Assembly (NCBI GenBank): GCA_019054805.1
Contig: JAHQIY010000005.1
Location: forward strand, 3,393,501-3,457,500
Reading direction: 5' to 3'
Source of the DNA: Brachionus manjavacas
Taxonomy: Eukaryota; Rotifera; Eurotatoria; Ploima; Brachionidae
DNA length: 64,000 nt
Position numbers and translations under genes: made by a program. The notes under the pieces were generated by a model, which saw only the letters and a list, made by a program, of their open reading frames with translations, did not search any database and had not been told where the DNA came from. This document shows positions 1 to 11,320 of this stretch, piece by piece; position 1 is the first letter of the stretch; each line of letters opens with the position of its first letter.

Positions 1-369
1 TAGATTAGATATTTTTATTTTCCTTTTTCATACTTTCTTTAAATTTTTTTCGGAAAAAAGGATTGTTGTTTTTTTTTAACTAAACTAATAATAATTTCAT
101 AGTAAATTACTGCATTTTAACTACAAGTTTTAATTTTTAAGATTAATGAACCTTTTGAAGGCCACGTAAAATTTTAATCAATTGTTAAAAAGATACGGAA
201 ATTAATTAAAAACGATCTATGTATAGATAAAGATGATGATTTTACATATATTTTTGAACAAATAATTTTTAGAATTTTCAATGAAACTTGTTTATCAATA
301 TTTAAAAATAAATTATAAAAGAATAACATAAAGAAGTGTTGATTTAATTTTAATTTTTTTTAAGATCAG
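1..369. other. AT-rich sequence, probably intron of the DPP8/9-like gene
   Basis: No exon can be called with confidence. The stretch ends in a T-rich tract followed by an AG at 368-369, which I take as the acceptor of the first visible DPP8/9-like exon. The N-terminal beta-propeller half of that protein must lie upstream of the window. Confidence 0.5.
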
Positions 370-1453
370 GATGATACACGTCTTCAAATAATGTTGGATC
401 CATTTAATGGCGAGCTAAAACCAAACTTCGCACAAATAAGCTCTTTGCTTAATTTAAATTTGGACTCATTAGTTAGGAATTCGCCAACAGACGATTTTGT
501 GGTCATTCAGCATCTATTCAAGCCGCCTCAGATATTTTCTTTTGAGACTGAAGATAAATGCAGAATGTACGGAATGATTTACATGCCATACAATTATGAA
601 GATGGTGTAAAATACAAAACTCTTTTATATGTTTATGCTGGTCCGCGATTTCAAATAGTTACCAATGCTTATAAAGCTAGCAAGTATTCAAGATTTAATA
701 TTTTAGCTTTGTTAGGCTATTGCATTGTGGCGATTGATTCGCGTGGATCTAAAAATCGAGGGAGAAAATTTGAAAATCATATCTACAAAAAAATGGTTCA
801 AAAAAATTAATTTTTTTTACATAAAAAATAAATAAATATTTAAGGGCACAGTTGAAATAAGTGATCAAGTGAAAGGTCTGGAGACAGCTTCTAAGATTTA
901 TGATTGCATTGACATGAATCGTGTCGGGATATTTGGCTGGTCTTATGGAGGTTATATGTCTCTCATGGGCCTAGCTCAAAGACCTGATGTTTTCAAAGTG
1001 GCCATATCTGGAGCTCCAGTCACAACTTGGAAGCTTTACGACACAGCTTATACTGAAAGGTACATGGGCCTGCCTAGCGAAGAACATGAAGCATACGAGA
1101 ACGGATCAGTGCTAAATTTGGCAAGAAATTTTCCCGATGAGGAAAATCGACTATTAATCATTCATGGCATGATAGATGAGAATGTAAAAGACTAAATTTA
1201 AAAAATTTTTGATTTTAATTTTCTTATTTCAGGTTCATTTTGCTCATACAAGAAAATTGATCGATGCTTTAATCAAAGAAAATAAACCCTATCAATTATT
1301 GGTAATTCTCCACAATAAATTTTTGAAAAATTTTTGTCATTTTTCTAATATTTTTCTTAGATTTATCCCCATGAAAGACACGGAATCAGATCTTCTGAAG
1401 GCTCAACCAATTGTGATACAAATTTTTATTCATTTTTAGAACGCTATCTTTAA
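370..1453 (+). CDS. DPP8/9-like dipeptidyl peptidase, C-terminal part (5' truncated by window edge)
   Basis: Serine peptidase of the S9B family that removes X-Pro dipeptides; DPP8/9 members are cytosolic. Exons 370-795, 845-1183, 1233-1301 and 1361-1453 join in frame to 308 residues and stop at TAA 1451-1453; introns are 49, 49 and 59 bases. The alpha/beta-hydrolase domain is intact. The nucleophile lies in GWSYGG (Ser about residue 175), the acid in HGMIDENV (Asp about 253) and the histidine in IYPHERHG (about 285). APVTTWKLYDTAYTERYMG is close to the DPP8/9 consensus, and there is no transmembrane segment in the visible part. The propeller and the Glu-Glu substrate-binding motif are outside the window. 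The acceptor at 368-369 was chosen over one at 363-364 because it leaves phase 0. The first 50 visible residues are poorly conserved, so the first exon boundary is the weakest part of the model. Confidence 0.88.
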
Positions 1454-1559
1454 TTTTTCTTCAAAAGAAATTTAAAATTTAACTTTTATATTAGCGATTC
1501 AATTAAATCAATAAAATAATTTAATTTTTACAATCAAAGCATTTAGCGCTCTAGATTCA

Positions 1560-2471
1560 ATGATTAAATCAAATTCGGAAAAATTAGCTTTGCCCAAGCT
1601 ATTTGACATAGAACCAAATGAAAGGATTAGGTCCGAACTAACAATTGAACAGTTAAAGAATGAACAAAAAATATCAGACAATACATCAGAGTTCACCACA
1701 GTGTCCAGTCTTGGTTCAAATGAAAAATTAAAAAAAATATCCAGAGCTCAATTTCAAACAAATTTTAGCTATAGACTTTGTTTTAGTAATCACATTCCTT
1801 TGAGGTTTTATTCTAATCAAACTTTATTATCTAACTGGTTTGAAGATAGACTTCGTTTAGAAGATAAATTAAAGAATTTGTCTAAAAGCTCATTGATTAA
1901 GAAAAAAACAAAAGTGGAACAAAAAATTGATTTTAAGTGTTTTGTCATGCGGATTGAAATTGATAAAAAAAAATTTTATCTAAGTTCTCAGGTTACTAAT
2001 TTTCTTGACTTGAATTTTAAAATTAGTTTAACTCTAAAAGATGAAGAAACTTCAGAATCAACGCTGAGATTTTTCCGGGTCAGAAATGGTTTAATAGAAG
2101 ATGAATTTAAGTTTTTAACTTATTCGGAAAATGTGTGTATTTTAACTTGCGATAGAAAGTACTGTTTATCATCAGGAAATGACTTTTTGGACAGAGAAAA
2201 AAGTAGTGGTTTATTGAGTGTGCATTTTGTTTCGATCGAAGATCATATAGGGAGCAATTCAATTTGGACTATTGAACCCAAGGAGTCCAAACATGATCAA
2301 AGAATTATTTTAGAAAAAAGTAATACTCCTGTTGATCGAAATGACTTAGTATTGATTAAAAATTATGTAACTAACAAATATATTTGTGTTGTGTTGAGAA
2401 ATCTAAGACCTCAAGTCGTCCTTGATCGTCTATTTTCAAGAATTAATCAAAATATTTATTGGAAAATTTAA
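1560..2471 (+). CDS. Intronless hypothetical protein with beta-trefoil (MIR-like) C-terminal character
   Basis: Single uninterrupted frame of 303 codons plus stop, with an in-frame TAA a short way upstream of the ATG and a polyadenylation signal AATAAA at 2488-2493. The first 70 residues are polar and low in complexity. From about residue 95 the sequence alternates short beta-type segments. The C-terminus (SNSIWTIEP, then DLVLIKNYVTNKYICVVL, then a final tryptophan near NQNIYWKI) resembles MIR/beta-trefoil proteins, with a weak resemblance to the C-terminus of the ciliary protein CFAP161. That assignment is inference and may be wrong. There is no signal peptide or membrane segment. The gene starts 106 bases after the DPP8/9-like stop on the same strand and could share its 3' flanking region. 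It may have further 5' non-coding exons. Confidence 0.6.
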   Translation: MIKSNSEKLALPKLFDIEPNERIRSELTIEQLKNEQKISDNTSEFTTVSSLGSNEKLKKISRAQFQTNFSYRLCFSNHIPLRFYSNQTLLSNWFEDRLRLEDKLKNLSKSSLIKKKTKVEQKIDFKCFVMRIEIDKKKFYLSSQVTNFLDLNFKISLTLKDEETSESTLRFFRVRNGLIEDEFKFLTYSENVCILTCDRKYCLSSGNDFLDREKSSGLLSVHFVSIEDHIGSNSIWTIEPKESKHDQRIILEKSNTPVDRNDLVLIKNYVTNKYICVVLRNLRPQVVLDRLFSRINQNIYWKI

Positions 2472-5075
2472 ATTTCACCAAAATTTTAATAAAATACTTC
2501 AAGATAAGAGACACTTAATTAATCAATTTTCTTTAATGCTAATTTTTTACTCGAGAACAAAACTTTGATACCAATTTAATTTGATTAGAAAAAATAAAAA
2601 TTTATTATTTTATTTCAACACACACTCGAAAATCTAGAAATTACTACAATGTATGTTATCCACACTTAAAAAAATTTATTATAACACTTTGTAAGATAAT
2701 CTTTAAAACTTAAAACAATACTTCAATGTAGCTTCAATGAATTTAAAAAAGATTTTTTGATTGAAACAACAAATAAGTCTTAACTTTTTAGTAATTAAAA
2801 AAAAAAATTAAAGTGGATGAAATTTTTCCAATTTATCTTGGTATCTAATTAATTATTAATTTAACACTAGTAGCAAAAAGCATTTTTTCATTTTTTTTAA
2901 TCCTAAATATAAAAAATAAATTAAAAAAATTTTACTGAGTAATAACTTTTAAAGAAAAAGATAAAATTTACATAATTTAAAAATGATTTTTTCATTTTAA
3001 AAATCTGTTCAAAAGAAATTAAGAAAATTTAAATTTTTTCAAAACGAGTCATTTGACTCGTTCGGTACTTGAAGTTCTAGACAAAATTCAGCAAAGTAAT
3101 ATTTATGATCAAATTTCAAAATGGTCATAACTTTTTAAATGCGTAATTGATTGCACTTGAACAGTATACACGTAAATTAAATATCTGAGTTTTTAAAATT
3201 AAGGAGAAATATTGTCGTATACTGAGTTATCTGAAGAGGTGGCCGTTTATTATTTGATCAGAACAAAAAAAAAAGATTTAATTCACAATTAATTATTTAA
3301 ATTAATCAATACAGGTTTTTATAAAACTTATTAAAAAAAAATTTATTTAATTATTTTCCAAAAATGGTAAAATTCTTTTTAATTATTTTACCAACTTCGC
3401 TGTAAATTTTTCAGGGTGTTTTTTTTTAAAACAATATAAACAAGATAGTAAACTAAAGGTTCTTTACTCAATTGACTTAGCAAGGATGCATTTCTAAAAA
3501 AAGTTTACCCTTTATCGATCCGGTGTTATCTCTCAGATATTTAAAAGAGTGAACACTTACTTTGACATTGATAATTTAAAAACGATTACCTCTGTCAAAT
3601 TCAACAATTTCATGCATAATCTTTTACATTAAAATAAGATTTCCTTTTTATAAAATTTCTAAACTAACTGAAATTAAAGGCACTAGCTTTTAACAGTATG
3701 CTTGGGAAAGATGTTATATAGTGTGTTGAGTTTTTTTTGATTTTTTCTAACTATTAAAAATAGGTTCTAAAATAAAGTCTAAGTTTGCTCAATTGTGATA
3801 AATTGAAAAAAATAAATTGTATTGTATCAATTTAAAATACTCATATGACTGAAATTTGAATAAAAAATTAAGTTGATTGGAAAATTATAAATTTTATGAT
3901 TCGATTACATATTCTAAGAAATATTCTTAGTCTTTTCTGCTCGATTAACATCACTTACTAATGATGCAAAAACTAAAAACTTGTATATTATTCTAATTTA
4001 GAGTTTTTAATTATTAATGAATTACATTTAAGCAAAAGGAAAAAACAATTTAAATTTTTTAATTAACTTTATTCAGGTAATATGTGTAATGGTAAAAGTG
4101 AATATATTTAATATAAGTCTGGGGCAAAATGAAGTCAATTTAGTTTTTTTAACTGCTAATAAATATTCCAAGAAATATAAACATTCTATAGGAACAATAG
4201 CTTGTTAACCTAAACTTCCATGTTTATGTAACTACTATCAAATAGTATCCTTTTGGTTCTCACTTAAAAGAATTGAATTTTTTTTACTTCATTAAATTTA
4301 GATTTATTTTCATTAGTCTCTAAAATATTTTCTATAATCTGAATTTTCATTGCCCTTTTTTTTTTTGAATCGATCAAATTTAGGAAACAACTCAATATTT
4401 TAAACAAGGATGTAAGTTAAGAACAAATGTTTTTAATTGCAAATCAATACCCAATAGTCTAAAATTGTTAATTTTACTGAGAAAAAGTTTTTTTTTTTTA
4501 AATTAAAAAAATGGGTTTTCATAGTTCGATTCTTGCTTTTAGTTATTTTTTAATTTTGAAAATTTTATTTAAAATCTAATTAATTTCGAATTTTTGGCAA
4601 AGTGTTTTATAAATTGATAAAAAAATTTTGTTGAAATTTTTTATAAGTTTATTTTATGCTTTTTTATTTAACATATGATTAAATTAATTGATTTTTGGCA
4701 ATAATAACTCTTGCTGGGAATTTTGACTGAATCGATTCGGGAAAATCTAAAGTTATCTGGGTTTAAAGTAAATTAGCCTAGTGAAAAGTGAGCAAAAACA
4801 AAAATAATTATCACGTTTTTAAAATCTTTTAAAAATAAAATTCGTATTGAATTACATGGAGTTAAAAGGTTAATTGAGATTTTTCAAATCTCGGCTGGCT
4901 CTCAGGGTACAAATCATTAAATTACTTTATCAATATTTTTTGTTAATAATTTTTTTAGATCTAATTGATTTGAACTTTTTATTTTTTCTAAATCTTGAAT
5001 CATGAATCTGAGTCTAAGTCATGAATGAATTGAATGCTGAGATTTTTTGTAAAGATTTTTAGCCTAATTCAAAGT
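2472..5075. other. Intergenic AT-rich sequence
   Basis: No coding segment seen on either strand. It holds homopolymer A/T runs and one short perfect inverted repeat, listed separately. The promoter of the nicotinic receptor should lie in the last few hundred bases, but no clear core element is recognisable. Confidence 0.6.
3043..3062. repeat. Short perfect inverted repeat
   Basis: AACGAGTCA and TGACTCGTT are perfect inverses separated by two bases. The arms contain the TGACTC/GAGTCA core familiar from bZIP-type sites, but the site is isolated and no function can be assigned. Confidence 0.5.
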
Positions 5076-8000
5076 ATGGTCTATGCAAAAATTTATGTGA
5101 TCGTTTATGTGACAATTCTTAACGGTAAGTCGAGCACTTTTAGAAAAATTAGGTTTAAAATTATTTTTAGAATAGTTAATTAAACTTGACTTAATCTTTG
5201 AATATTTAAGATCAATTAATAATATCTTAACAATATATGAATATTAATTAATTTTCATTTAATTCCAATTTAAGGTGTCATGTCTGATGAAAATGAATAC
5301 AGATTGATAAATGATTTGCTCAAAAGTTACAATATGTATGCGCGCCCGACTCCACACTTTTCGATCCCAACGAATGTTTCTTTTGATTTATCCTTATCAC
5401 AATTAATAGACGTGGTAAGTTTTTAAATGCAGCTTAGGTTTTTGATTTATATTCATTTGAAAAGGATGAAAAAAATCAAGTTATGACCACCAATTGTTGG
5501 ATAACAATGGTAAAATATCACTCGATCTTTTTATATCAAGCTTTATCTTGTAAATTGATTCTAATAAAATTGAATCATTATTGGCTATACCACTTCGTAA
5601 TTATTATCACAAAAGCAATAATAATACTAATTGAAAGTTAATTTAAAATTCAATTAAAAAATATTTTTTAATAATCTCTTAACGGAGAGAGATTTCAAAT
5701 ATCAATTACAATCAATAGGTTAATGTAAAAAATATTAATCATAAATAGTTCAAATGATATGATCTATGGTTGACTAAAAAAAGTATCAAAAAAATTTAAA
5801 TTTAAAGAGTAAATTTTTTCAAAACAAATATTTTATATATGTTTGAAATATTTTATCAATATTGCAATGATAATTTTTTCAGTGAGACTAGCATTCTTTA
5901 ATATGATTTTTGTAATTCAGATTCAAAAACTAGAAATAACTAAAATTAAGAATAAAAGAATTTAAATATTATTATATTATTAATTTAATTTTTAGCTATC
6001 AAACTCGACTTACATAAACATTTTTAAATTTTGATTTTTCTAGTTCATTTTGTGTATTTAGCTTCAATCGTTATCCAAACATTTTTCTATAAGCAATTGA
6101 TTTAATTTAAAAAAAAAGAAGAAATCGCTAGACAAGCATTTTTAAAAGTAATCAAACTATGATTTATGATTTGAAACATTTATATATTGAAAATTTTGTA
6201 TGGATTACATTTTTCATTCATTTAAAATTCAAATAAAGTTTTCAGCAAAGTTAAAAGCTTTTCATGAAACTTAACAGGACTTAGTTACAATTAATTTTAA
6301 TTTTTAAAAAAGTTCTGGATAGACAATAAATTAAAATGGGATCCTGACGAGTACGGAGGCTTAAGAGAAATCAGATTACCACATGATAAAATATGGAAGC
6401 CAGTAATTAATTCTTATGAAAAAAACTAATTCTATATAAAAAAATAACTGATTAATCAAGGATATTATTTTGTATAACAATGCTGACACTTTAGCATCAA
6501 TTAGCCAAATTTCTACTCAATTAATGATCGAAAACAATGGAAATGTCACTTGGTTATCAACAACCATATTCAAAAGTGCATGTTCTATAAATGTACGGTA
6601 TTTTCCATTTGATCAACAAAATTGCAGCCTTCCTTTTGGTAAGTATATTTAAATGAAAAATTTAAAAGAAATAATCTTGGATGCAATAAATGCCTTAAGT
6701 CTCATTCTTAAACACAAATTTTAAGCTTTTTTATTTAAGTAAATTATTCCAAAAATATAACTTTATTGCATTTATAAAGAATCATAAATGATAGTTTTTT
6801 AAAAATAGAAAAAACTGAAAAGATCCTAGCAGTAAGGTGCCCCAAGTCATAAACACTAGTTTTGGATTTAAAATTTTTAGCTTTTCCAAAAATTTGAAAT
6901 CTAATGTTATTTTGTGCGTAGAACTCGAATCTGAAATCATTTTTTTCATATGTCATCTTATTTTTGCTGAATTGCATGAAATAAAAATACAAATTTAGTG
7001 CATAAGTTTGAACTGATTTTTTCGAAAAATTAAACTGACTTGGAAACTTTATTTTTTTCCTCTATAGAAATAGATGGGGGTTTGTTGATATCTTGTCTTA
7101 AAAGCATTCTATTTAGATTTAAAATCAGTAAAATATTAAAAAAAAATGATCAAGATTTCAACAAGTTCTTAGACTTAATTTTAGAGGCCATAAATGAATA
7201 TAAAAATATAGATTTGAATATTAAGCTATGGAATAGATTCTGGAGAGCTTTGGAAATGTATCAAAGTGGTGCAAGCTATCAAAATGTCTTAGAAAAGCTA
7301 TTTGGAGCAAAATCGAGTAGTAAAGTTATTTCTTATAAAAAAAGCAAAGATTTTAATACATTAATATATTCAGAACAATAAATTTCCTATATGAATCTAT
7401 CTAAAAACTTTATATTTATTACATAGGTATCTTTAAATGCTTGTATTTTACTAAATAGACAATATTATCCAAAAAGCCCACCTATTCCTATTTCTTAATA
7501 AATTAGCTTTAATTTAAGCCCAAAATCACCCTACTTGAAAAAAGTCTTATATACGAAATAAAATTTAAAGGCATATTTAAAAAAAAAAACATTTTTTTCT
7601 AAAAATCGCCAAAAAAAAAGGGAAAATAAACTAATGGATGATAAAAAACGACTAATCCGAGTAAATTTAGGGTAAATTTTCATAAAAAAAAAAAAAAGTA
7701 GATTTCTATATTCTTCACATTTTATGAAACAAAACGTTTTTTTGAACCCCCCCCTGAAACTCGGGTATAAGATATAAGAACCCAACTTTTTCACTAATAA
7801 AATCGAATTCTGCGTCATAATTAACCTAAAAAAAGTTTTTGGGGGGAATTTTTGATAATCCTAGCTAACTAGTGTTTATGACTTGGGGCACCTTATGTTA
7901 CATAATATAAATTAGGTGAAATTAAGGACATAAAGTATGAATTTTTTATTCGAAATAAAAAATAGAACAATTTTGAAAGTTTTATAGAAAAAATTCTTTT

Positions 8001-9190
8001 TCTTATTTAGCAAGTTGGACTTATGATGGTTATGGAATTAATTTATTAAAAAATTCCGATCTTGGGGATCTATCAAACTATATAGCAAATGGCGAATGGA
8101 ACCTTGAAGAATTATCAGTCTATAGAAATGTAAAAACATACTCATGTTGTCCCAATCCTTATCCAAATATCACATATCATGTAATTATTAAAAGAAGGCC
8201 TTTATTTTATGTGTTCAATATGATACTACCAAGTATGCTAATTACAATTGTCGGATTTTTGGGATTCTTGATTCCTCCCGATAGTGGAGAAAAAGTCAGC
8301 ATGGGAGTCACAACTCTCCTGAGCATGACTGTTTTTCTGATGGTAAATTTTTTTTTTGGATTTAAAGATTTATTTAATTAAATTCTTAGCTTGTGGCTGA
8401 AAGCATGCCTCCAAATTCAGACAGTGTTCCATTGATTGCATCATACTACTTCGGATCAATGTTTATAATTTCATTAGCAACAGCAGGAACAGTGTTGTCT
8501 CTAAATATTCATAAAAAAGGAAATGAAGGAAAACCAGTATCGAGAATTATACAGAAATTGTTTTTTGGTATAATTGCCAAAATTTTGTTAATAAACATCG
8601 ATCTTCGAATAACCAAATTTAAATCAAGTATAGTACCTTCGCGATTTAAACGCAAGTCATCTTTAGAAAAACATTCAGCTAAAAATAAAGACTTTTTTGA
8701 TGTTGAAGGATTGATTTTGACCGAAACTAAACCTAAAGGATATTGTGGTAATTTTGATGAAGATGTGTTGTCTAATAAACTTCTTATACGAGAATCTCCT
8801 CTTATATCAAAAAATAATTGGCGAAAAACTAAATCTCAAAAAGAACACAAATCGGCTGAAGAGGACTTTTCTTCCATCAGTAGTGACCATAATAGAGAAA
8901 CGCTGACAAATCTTGTTCTAAAAGCTAAAGACTATGAGAATCATTCTCATTCGTTTCGAGAACTTAATTATAATCAGAAAAAATTAATGAAAATGTTAAA
9001 AGATTTTGATAGAAAAATAGACTTTTACGAACTGAGGGAGAAAATTAACGAGTACAGAGAAGAAGTGAGAATTCAATGGACTCAGTTGGCGTATGTAATT
9101 GACGCTCTCTTGGGATATACTTTTGTTATTTCGAGTTTTGTGCTTATTTTTTATTTAATATATAAAATTCCAAATGCTCGATTTTATTAA
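5076..9190 (+). CDS. Nicotinic acetylcholine receptor alpha-type subunit (Cys-loop cation channel)
   Basis: Complete pentameric ligand-gated channel subunit of 544 residues. Exons: 5076-5124, 5275-5414, 5465-5509, 6313-6402, 6461-6638, 8011-8342, 8390-9190, all in phase with GT/AG ends. A hydrophobic signal peptide (MVYAKIYVIVYVTILN) precedes NEYRLINDLLKSYN, the usual mature N-terminal helix. The Cys-loop pair (about C149 and C163) has exactly 13 residues between, including FPFDQQNC. Vicinal cysteines in YSCCPNPYP (about C213/C214) define an alpha-type subunit that contributes the principal acetylcholine-binding face. M1-M3 are contiguous; GEKVSMG before M2 carries the glutamate expected of cation-selective channels. 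A long M3-M4 cytoplasmic loop precedes M4 and a short C-terminus. AATAAA lies at 9235-9240. The 1.37-kb fifth intron holds a transposon. Ligand and assembly partners cannot be read from sequence. Confidence 0.95.
6833..7895. mobile_element. TA-flanked inverted-repeat DNA transposon (Tc1/mariner-like or MITE) in a receptor intron
   Basis: The first and last 29 bases, 6833-6861 and 7867-7895, are perfect inverses beginning TAAGGTGCCCCAAGTCATAA. The outer TA on each side fits the TA target duplication of Tc1/mariner-type elements, leaving about 1,059 bases between them. It sits wholly inside the intron 6639-8010 of the nicotinic receptor. No transposase is recognised, so it is probably non-autonomous. 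Perfect termini suggest a fairly recent insertion. Confidence 0.8.
7040..7381 (+). other. Open frame of about 113 codons inside the transposon, unrecognised
   Basis: A continuous frame without a convincing ATG (it opens at a TTG) encodes a mixed, protein-like sequence with segments such as FNKFLDLILEAINEYKN and LWNRFWRALEMYQSG. Composition looks more protein-like than the lysine/phenylalanine-rich chance frames around it. It does not resemble a DDE transposase or a receptor segment. It could be a captured host fragment, an element-specific protein or chance. Confidence 0.25.
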
Positions 9191-10111
9191 TTTTGCTCAT
9201 TCAAGATATTTTTTTCTGTCTTTTTAATTTACTTAATAAAATTTTTACCAATCATCATTTTTAATTAAAATATTAAATGTATAAAAATCAAAATATGAAA
9301 GTGGTTTAAATTGATAGAAAAAATTCTAGTACCCTTCTATTGTTATTTTCTGGAGCAGGTTTAATTTTAAAGAAAAAATTTTTAGATTTTTATTTTGGCA
9401 ATAAAATAAATATTTAAATTCAAAAAAATTTTGTTGACAATTTTTTCATCTTTTCTCTAGCTAAGAGTTTTTAAATTTCAAGGTACAAAGTTTTCTGATC
9501 TAAAAATTATAAAAATTATTATCGACTTGACCATCCTTACTTGAGTCTCAATGCAAACATTTCAATAATTAAATTGCTATTTAATGAATTAAATGATTTT
9601 AATAATCCTAAGAGAAATTTACAATTTATTATAATTTTCATATTACCAAACAATGCCCAACAAAAACTATTATTGCTTAATTGAACTTTTTTTGTTTAAT
9701 ATTGAAGATTCGAGCCGTGTCCGAGCTCGACTCTCAAAAAATTAAAAAACGACTTGAAGTATTTATCTAAAATTTAAAAAAAACAAAAACTCAAGTTATA
9801 AGTCCTATCTAATTCAGTTTATAATTGATAGATGATTTTCGGCGCTGTGAAATTCAATACAAACTGAACACAATATTTTCTTTTTTGAAAAATTGAAGTT
9901 AAAGATAAAAAATTGCAATATAGTGTAGCATCCTATGTTGTTCAAAAAAAAAATAAACAAAAAATATAATCTTTAATTTCTTTTAGGTCATTGAAAAATT
10001 ATTTTAAGTTAAAGAATGGAAGCATACAATTCTGCACTATGTTGCAATTTTTCAAAACAGAAAATATTTTTGTTCAATTTTTCTCGAATTTTAATTCAAG
10101 AATTCAAGAGA

Positions 10112-10233
10112 ATTGCAGTGTAGATGATCAACTCGATACAGTAACCTCTGTGTCAGATCGGAGTCGTTACTCAAAAAGTTACTTGAAAAGGAGATGAGCG
10201 CCTCCCCATTATCCACTAGGATAGAAAAAGGAC
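10112..10233 (+). repeat. SINE fragment (3' part), plus orientation
   Basis: This stretch matches, with scattered differences, the 3' portion of the element at 16547-16850 read on the minus strand. Shared blocks include GTGTAGATGA, TGTGTCAGAT, GATGAGCGCCTC and CCACTAGGATA. The tRNA-like head is missing, as expected for a 5'-truncated retroposon. Confidence 0.7.
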
Positions 10234-10612
10234 AATTATTATTTAAGAAAATAAATGATATTAAAATAATATAAAATAAATTAATTTAAAATTGATGCAA
10301 ATTGAATAAATTAAAATAGAATAGAAGTAAGTAAGTGAAAAAAAAATGATAGAAACATCTCTCTTTAATTGTACACCATGAGTTAAATGATTGTTGGTCG
10401 CAAACTTTTGACAATTTATTATTTTCACATTTTTTAAAATTTTTTCGTGTAAATTTTGTCTCTTTATTTCCTCTGAAAAATCTACTCTTCTAAATCTTTC
10501 CCTTTTGAAGTAGAAATTTATACAGCCAAACTTAAGTATAAATTGTATGCTTGCAAATTTATAAATTTTTAAAAATATACCAAATTTATACATATCCTTT
10601 TCCGACACCTTT

Positions 10613-10770
10613 TAAGCAATGACTCTGATCTAACACAAGGGTTACATCAAAATTATTACTTAGTAAAAACCTGTTCTTCTTTTTTATGATTAAAAGGGTT
10701 TAAACATGGGTCCCGTCCTGCAGAGATATTTAAAAGAGTTTCTTCCTTAGCGTTTGTAATCGCTCAAGTA
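10613..10770 (-). repeat. SINE fragment (middle part), minus orientation
   Basis: Related to the middle of the 16547-16850 element in the same orientation as that copy. On the + strand the shared blocks include ATCTAACACAAGGGTTAC (ATCTGACACAAAGGCTAC in the other copy), a TTTTTTATGA tract, GGGTTTAAACAT and TGCAGAGAT. About 25 bases present in the other copy are deleted. It faces the fragment at 10112-10233 as an imperfect inverted repeat. Confidence 0.6.
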
Positions 10771-10980
10771 AAAAATAGAGAGAGAGGTAGAAAAAAACAT
10801 AAATATAGACAATCACTGAAAAACAAATAAAGTACAATTTATTAAATTTCTTTTAACTCTAAAATATCAATTCACTATTACAAAAAATCAAGTATAATAA
10901 CTTTATAGTTAGACAAAAATATTTTAATTATTTAAATTTTTAACTTAAAAAATGATTACCAATTTATTATAGAATTTCGC

Positions 10981-11320
10981 CTATAATTTGTTAGCACTGT
11001 TTTTTATCTGTTGATCACGCTTAATATCAGCTTTTCTTCTTTTTGGAGGACCCTGGCCATTTAAGCGTCTTTCAAAAGTCACCGAATATGTAGCTTAGTC
11101 TGTCTGGAATTTTTCTATGAACTTGTGAAAATTTGGAAGAGAAATACCACAAATTTTGTTTAATTTGCTATGAAATTCCTCCGAATGGTTATTAGTTCCC
11201 GGTGATTAAGTGATTCCATAGCTCTAAAGAATTCGAGCCAATAGTCCATCAATTAATTCATCAATCAAAGTGTCATTCGGACGATTTTGTACCAGTAGAT
11301 CGGAAGCTTCATTTAAATTT
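10981..11320 (-). pseudogene. Decayed MULE-type transposase, C-terminal fragment
   Basis: Reading the minus strand gives PGTNNHSEEFHSKLNKICG followed by ISLPNFHKFIEKFQTD, then an in-frame stop, then a basic tail GPPKRRKADIKRD and a final TAG at 10981-10983. The TNN..E..H..LN...G..HPN/LPN..KF pattern is characteristic of the C-terminal region of animal MULE-domain transposases that carry FLYWCH fingers. At least three internal stops or frame breaks show it is dead. Sequence around 11515-11610 might be a further remnant, but I could not align it. Confidence 0.65.

Noticed and set aside
142-165. Possible 24-base micro-exon (INEPFEGH) of the DPP8/9-like gene
   Set aside because: It has AG and GT flanks and a faint similarity to the propeller region, but the roughly 50 residues that should follow it are absent before 370, so the match is probably chance.
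6744-6992. 82-codon minus-strand frame overlapping the transposon left end
   Set aside because: It reads through the inverted terminus and intron sequence with no protein-like motif.
7531-7818. 95-codon minus-strand frame in the transposon
   Set aside because: Phe/Lys-rich run produced by T- and A-tracts; no start context and no motif.
10261-10608. 115-codon minus-strand frame between the SINE pieces
   Set aside because: Composition is that of translated AT-rich DNA, there is no family signature, and it lies inside repeat-derived sequence.
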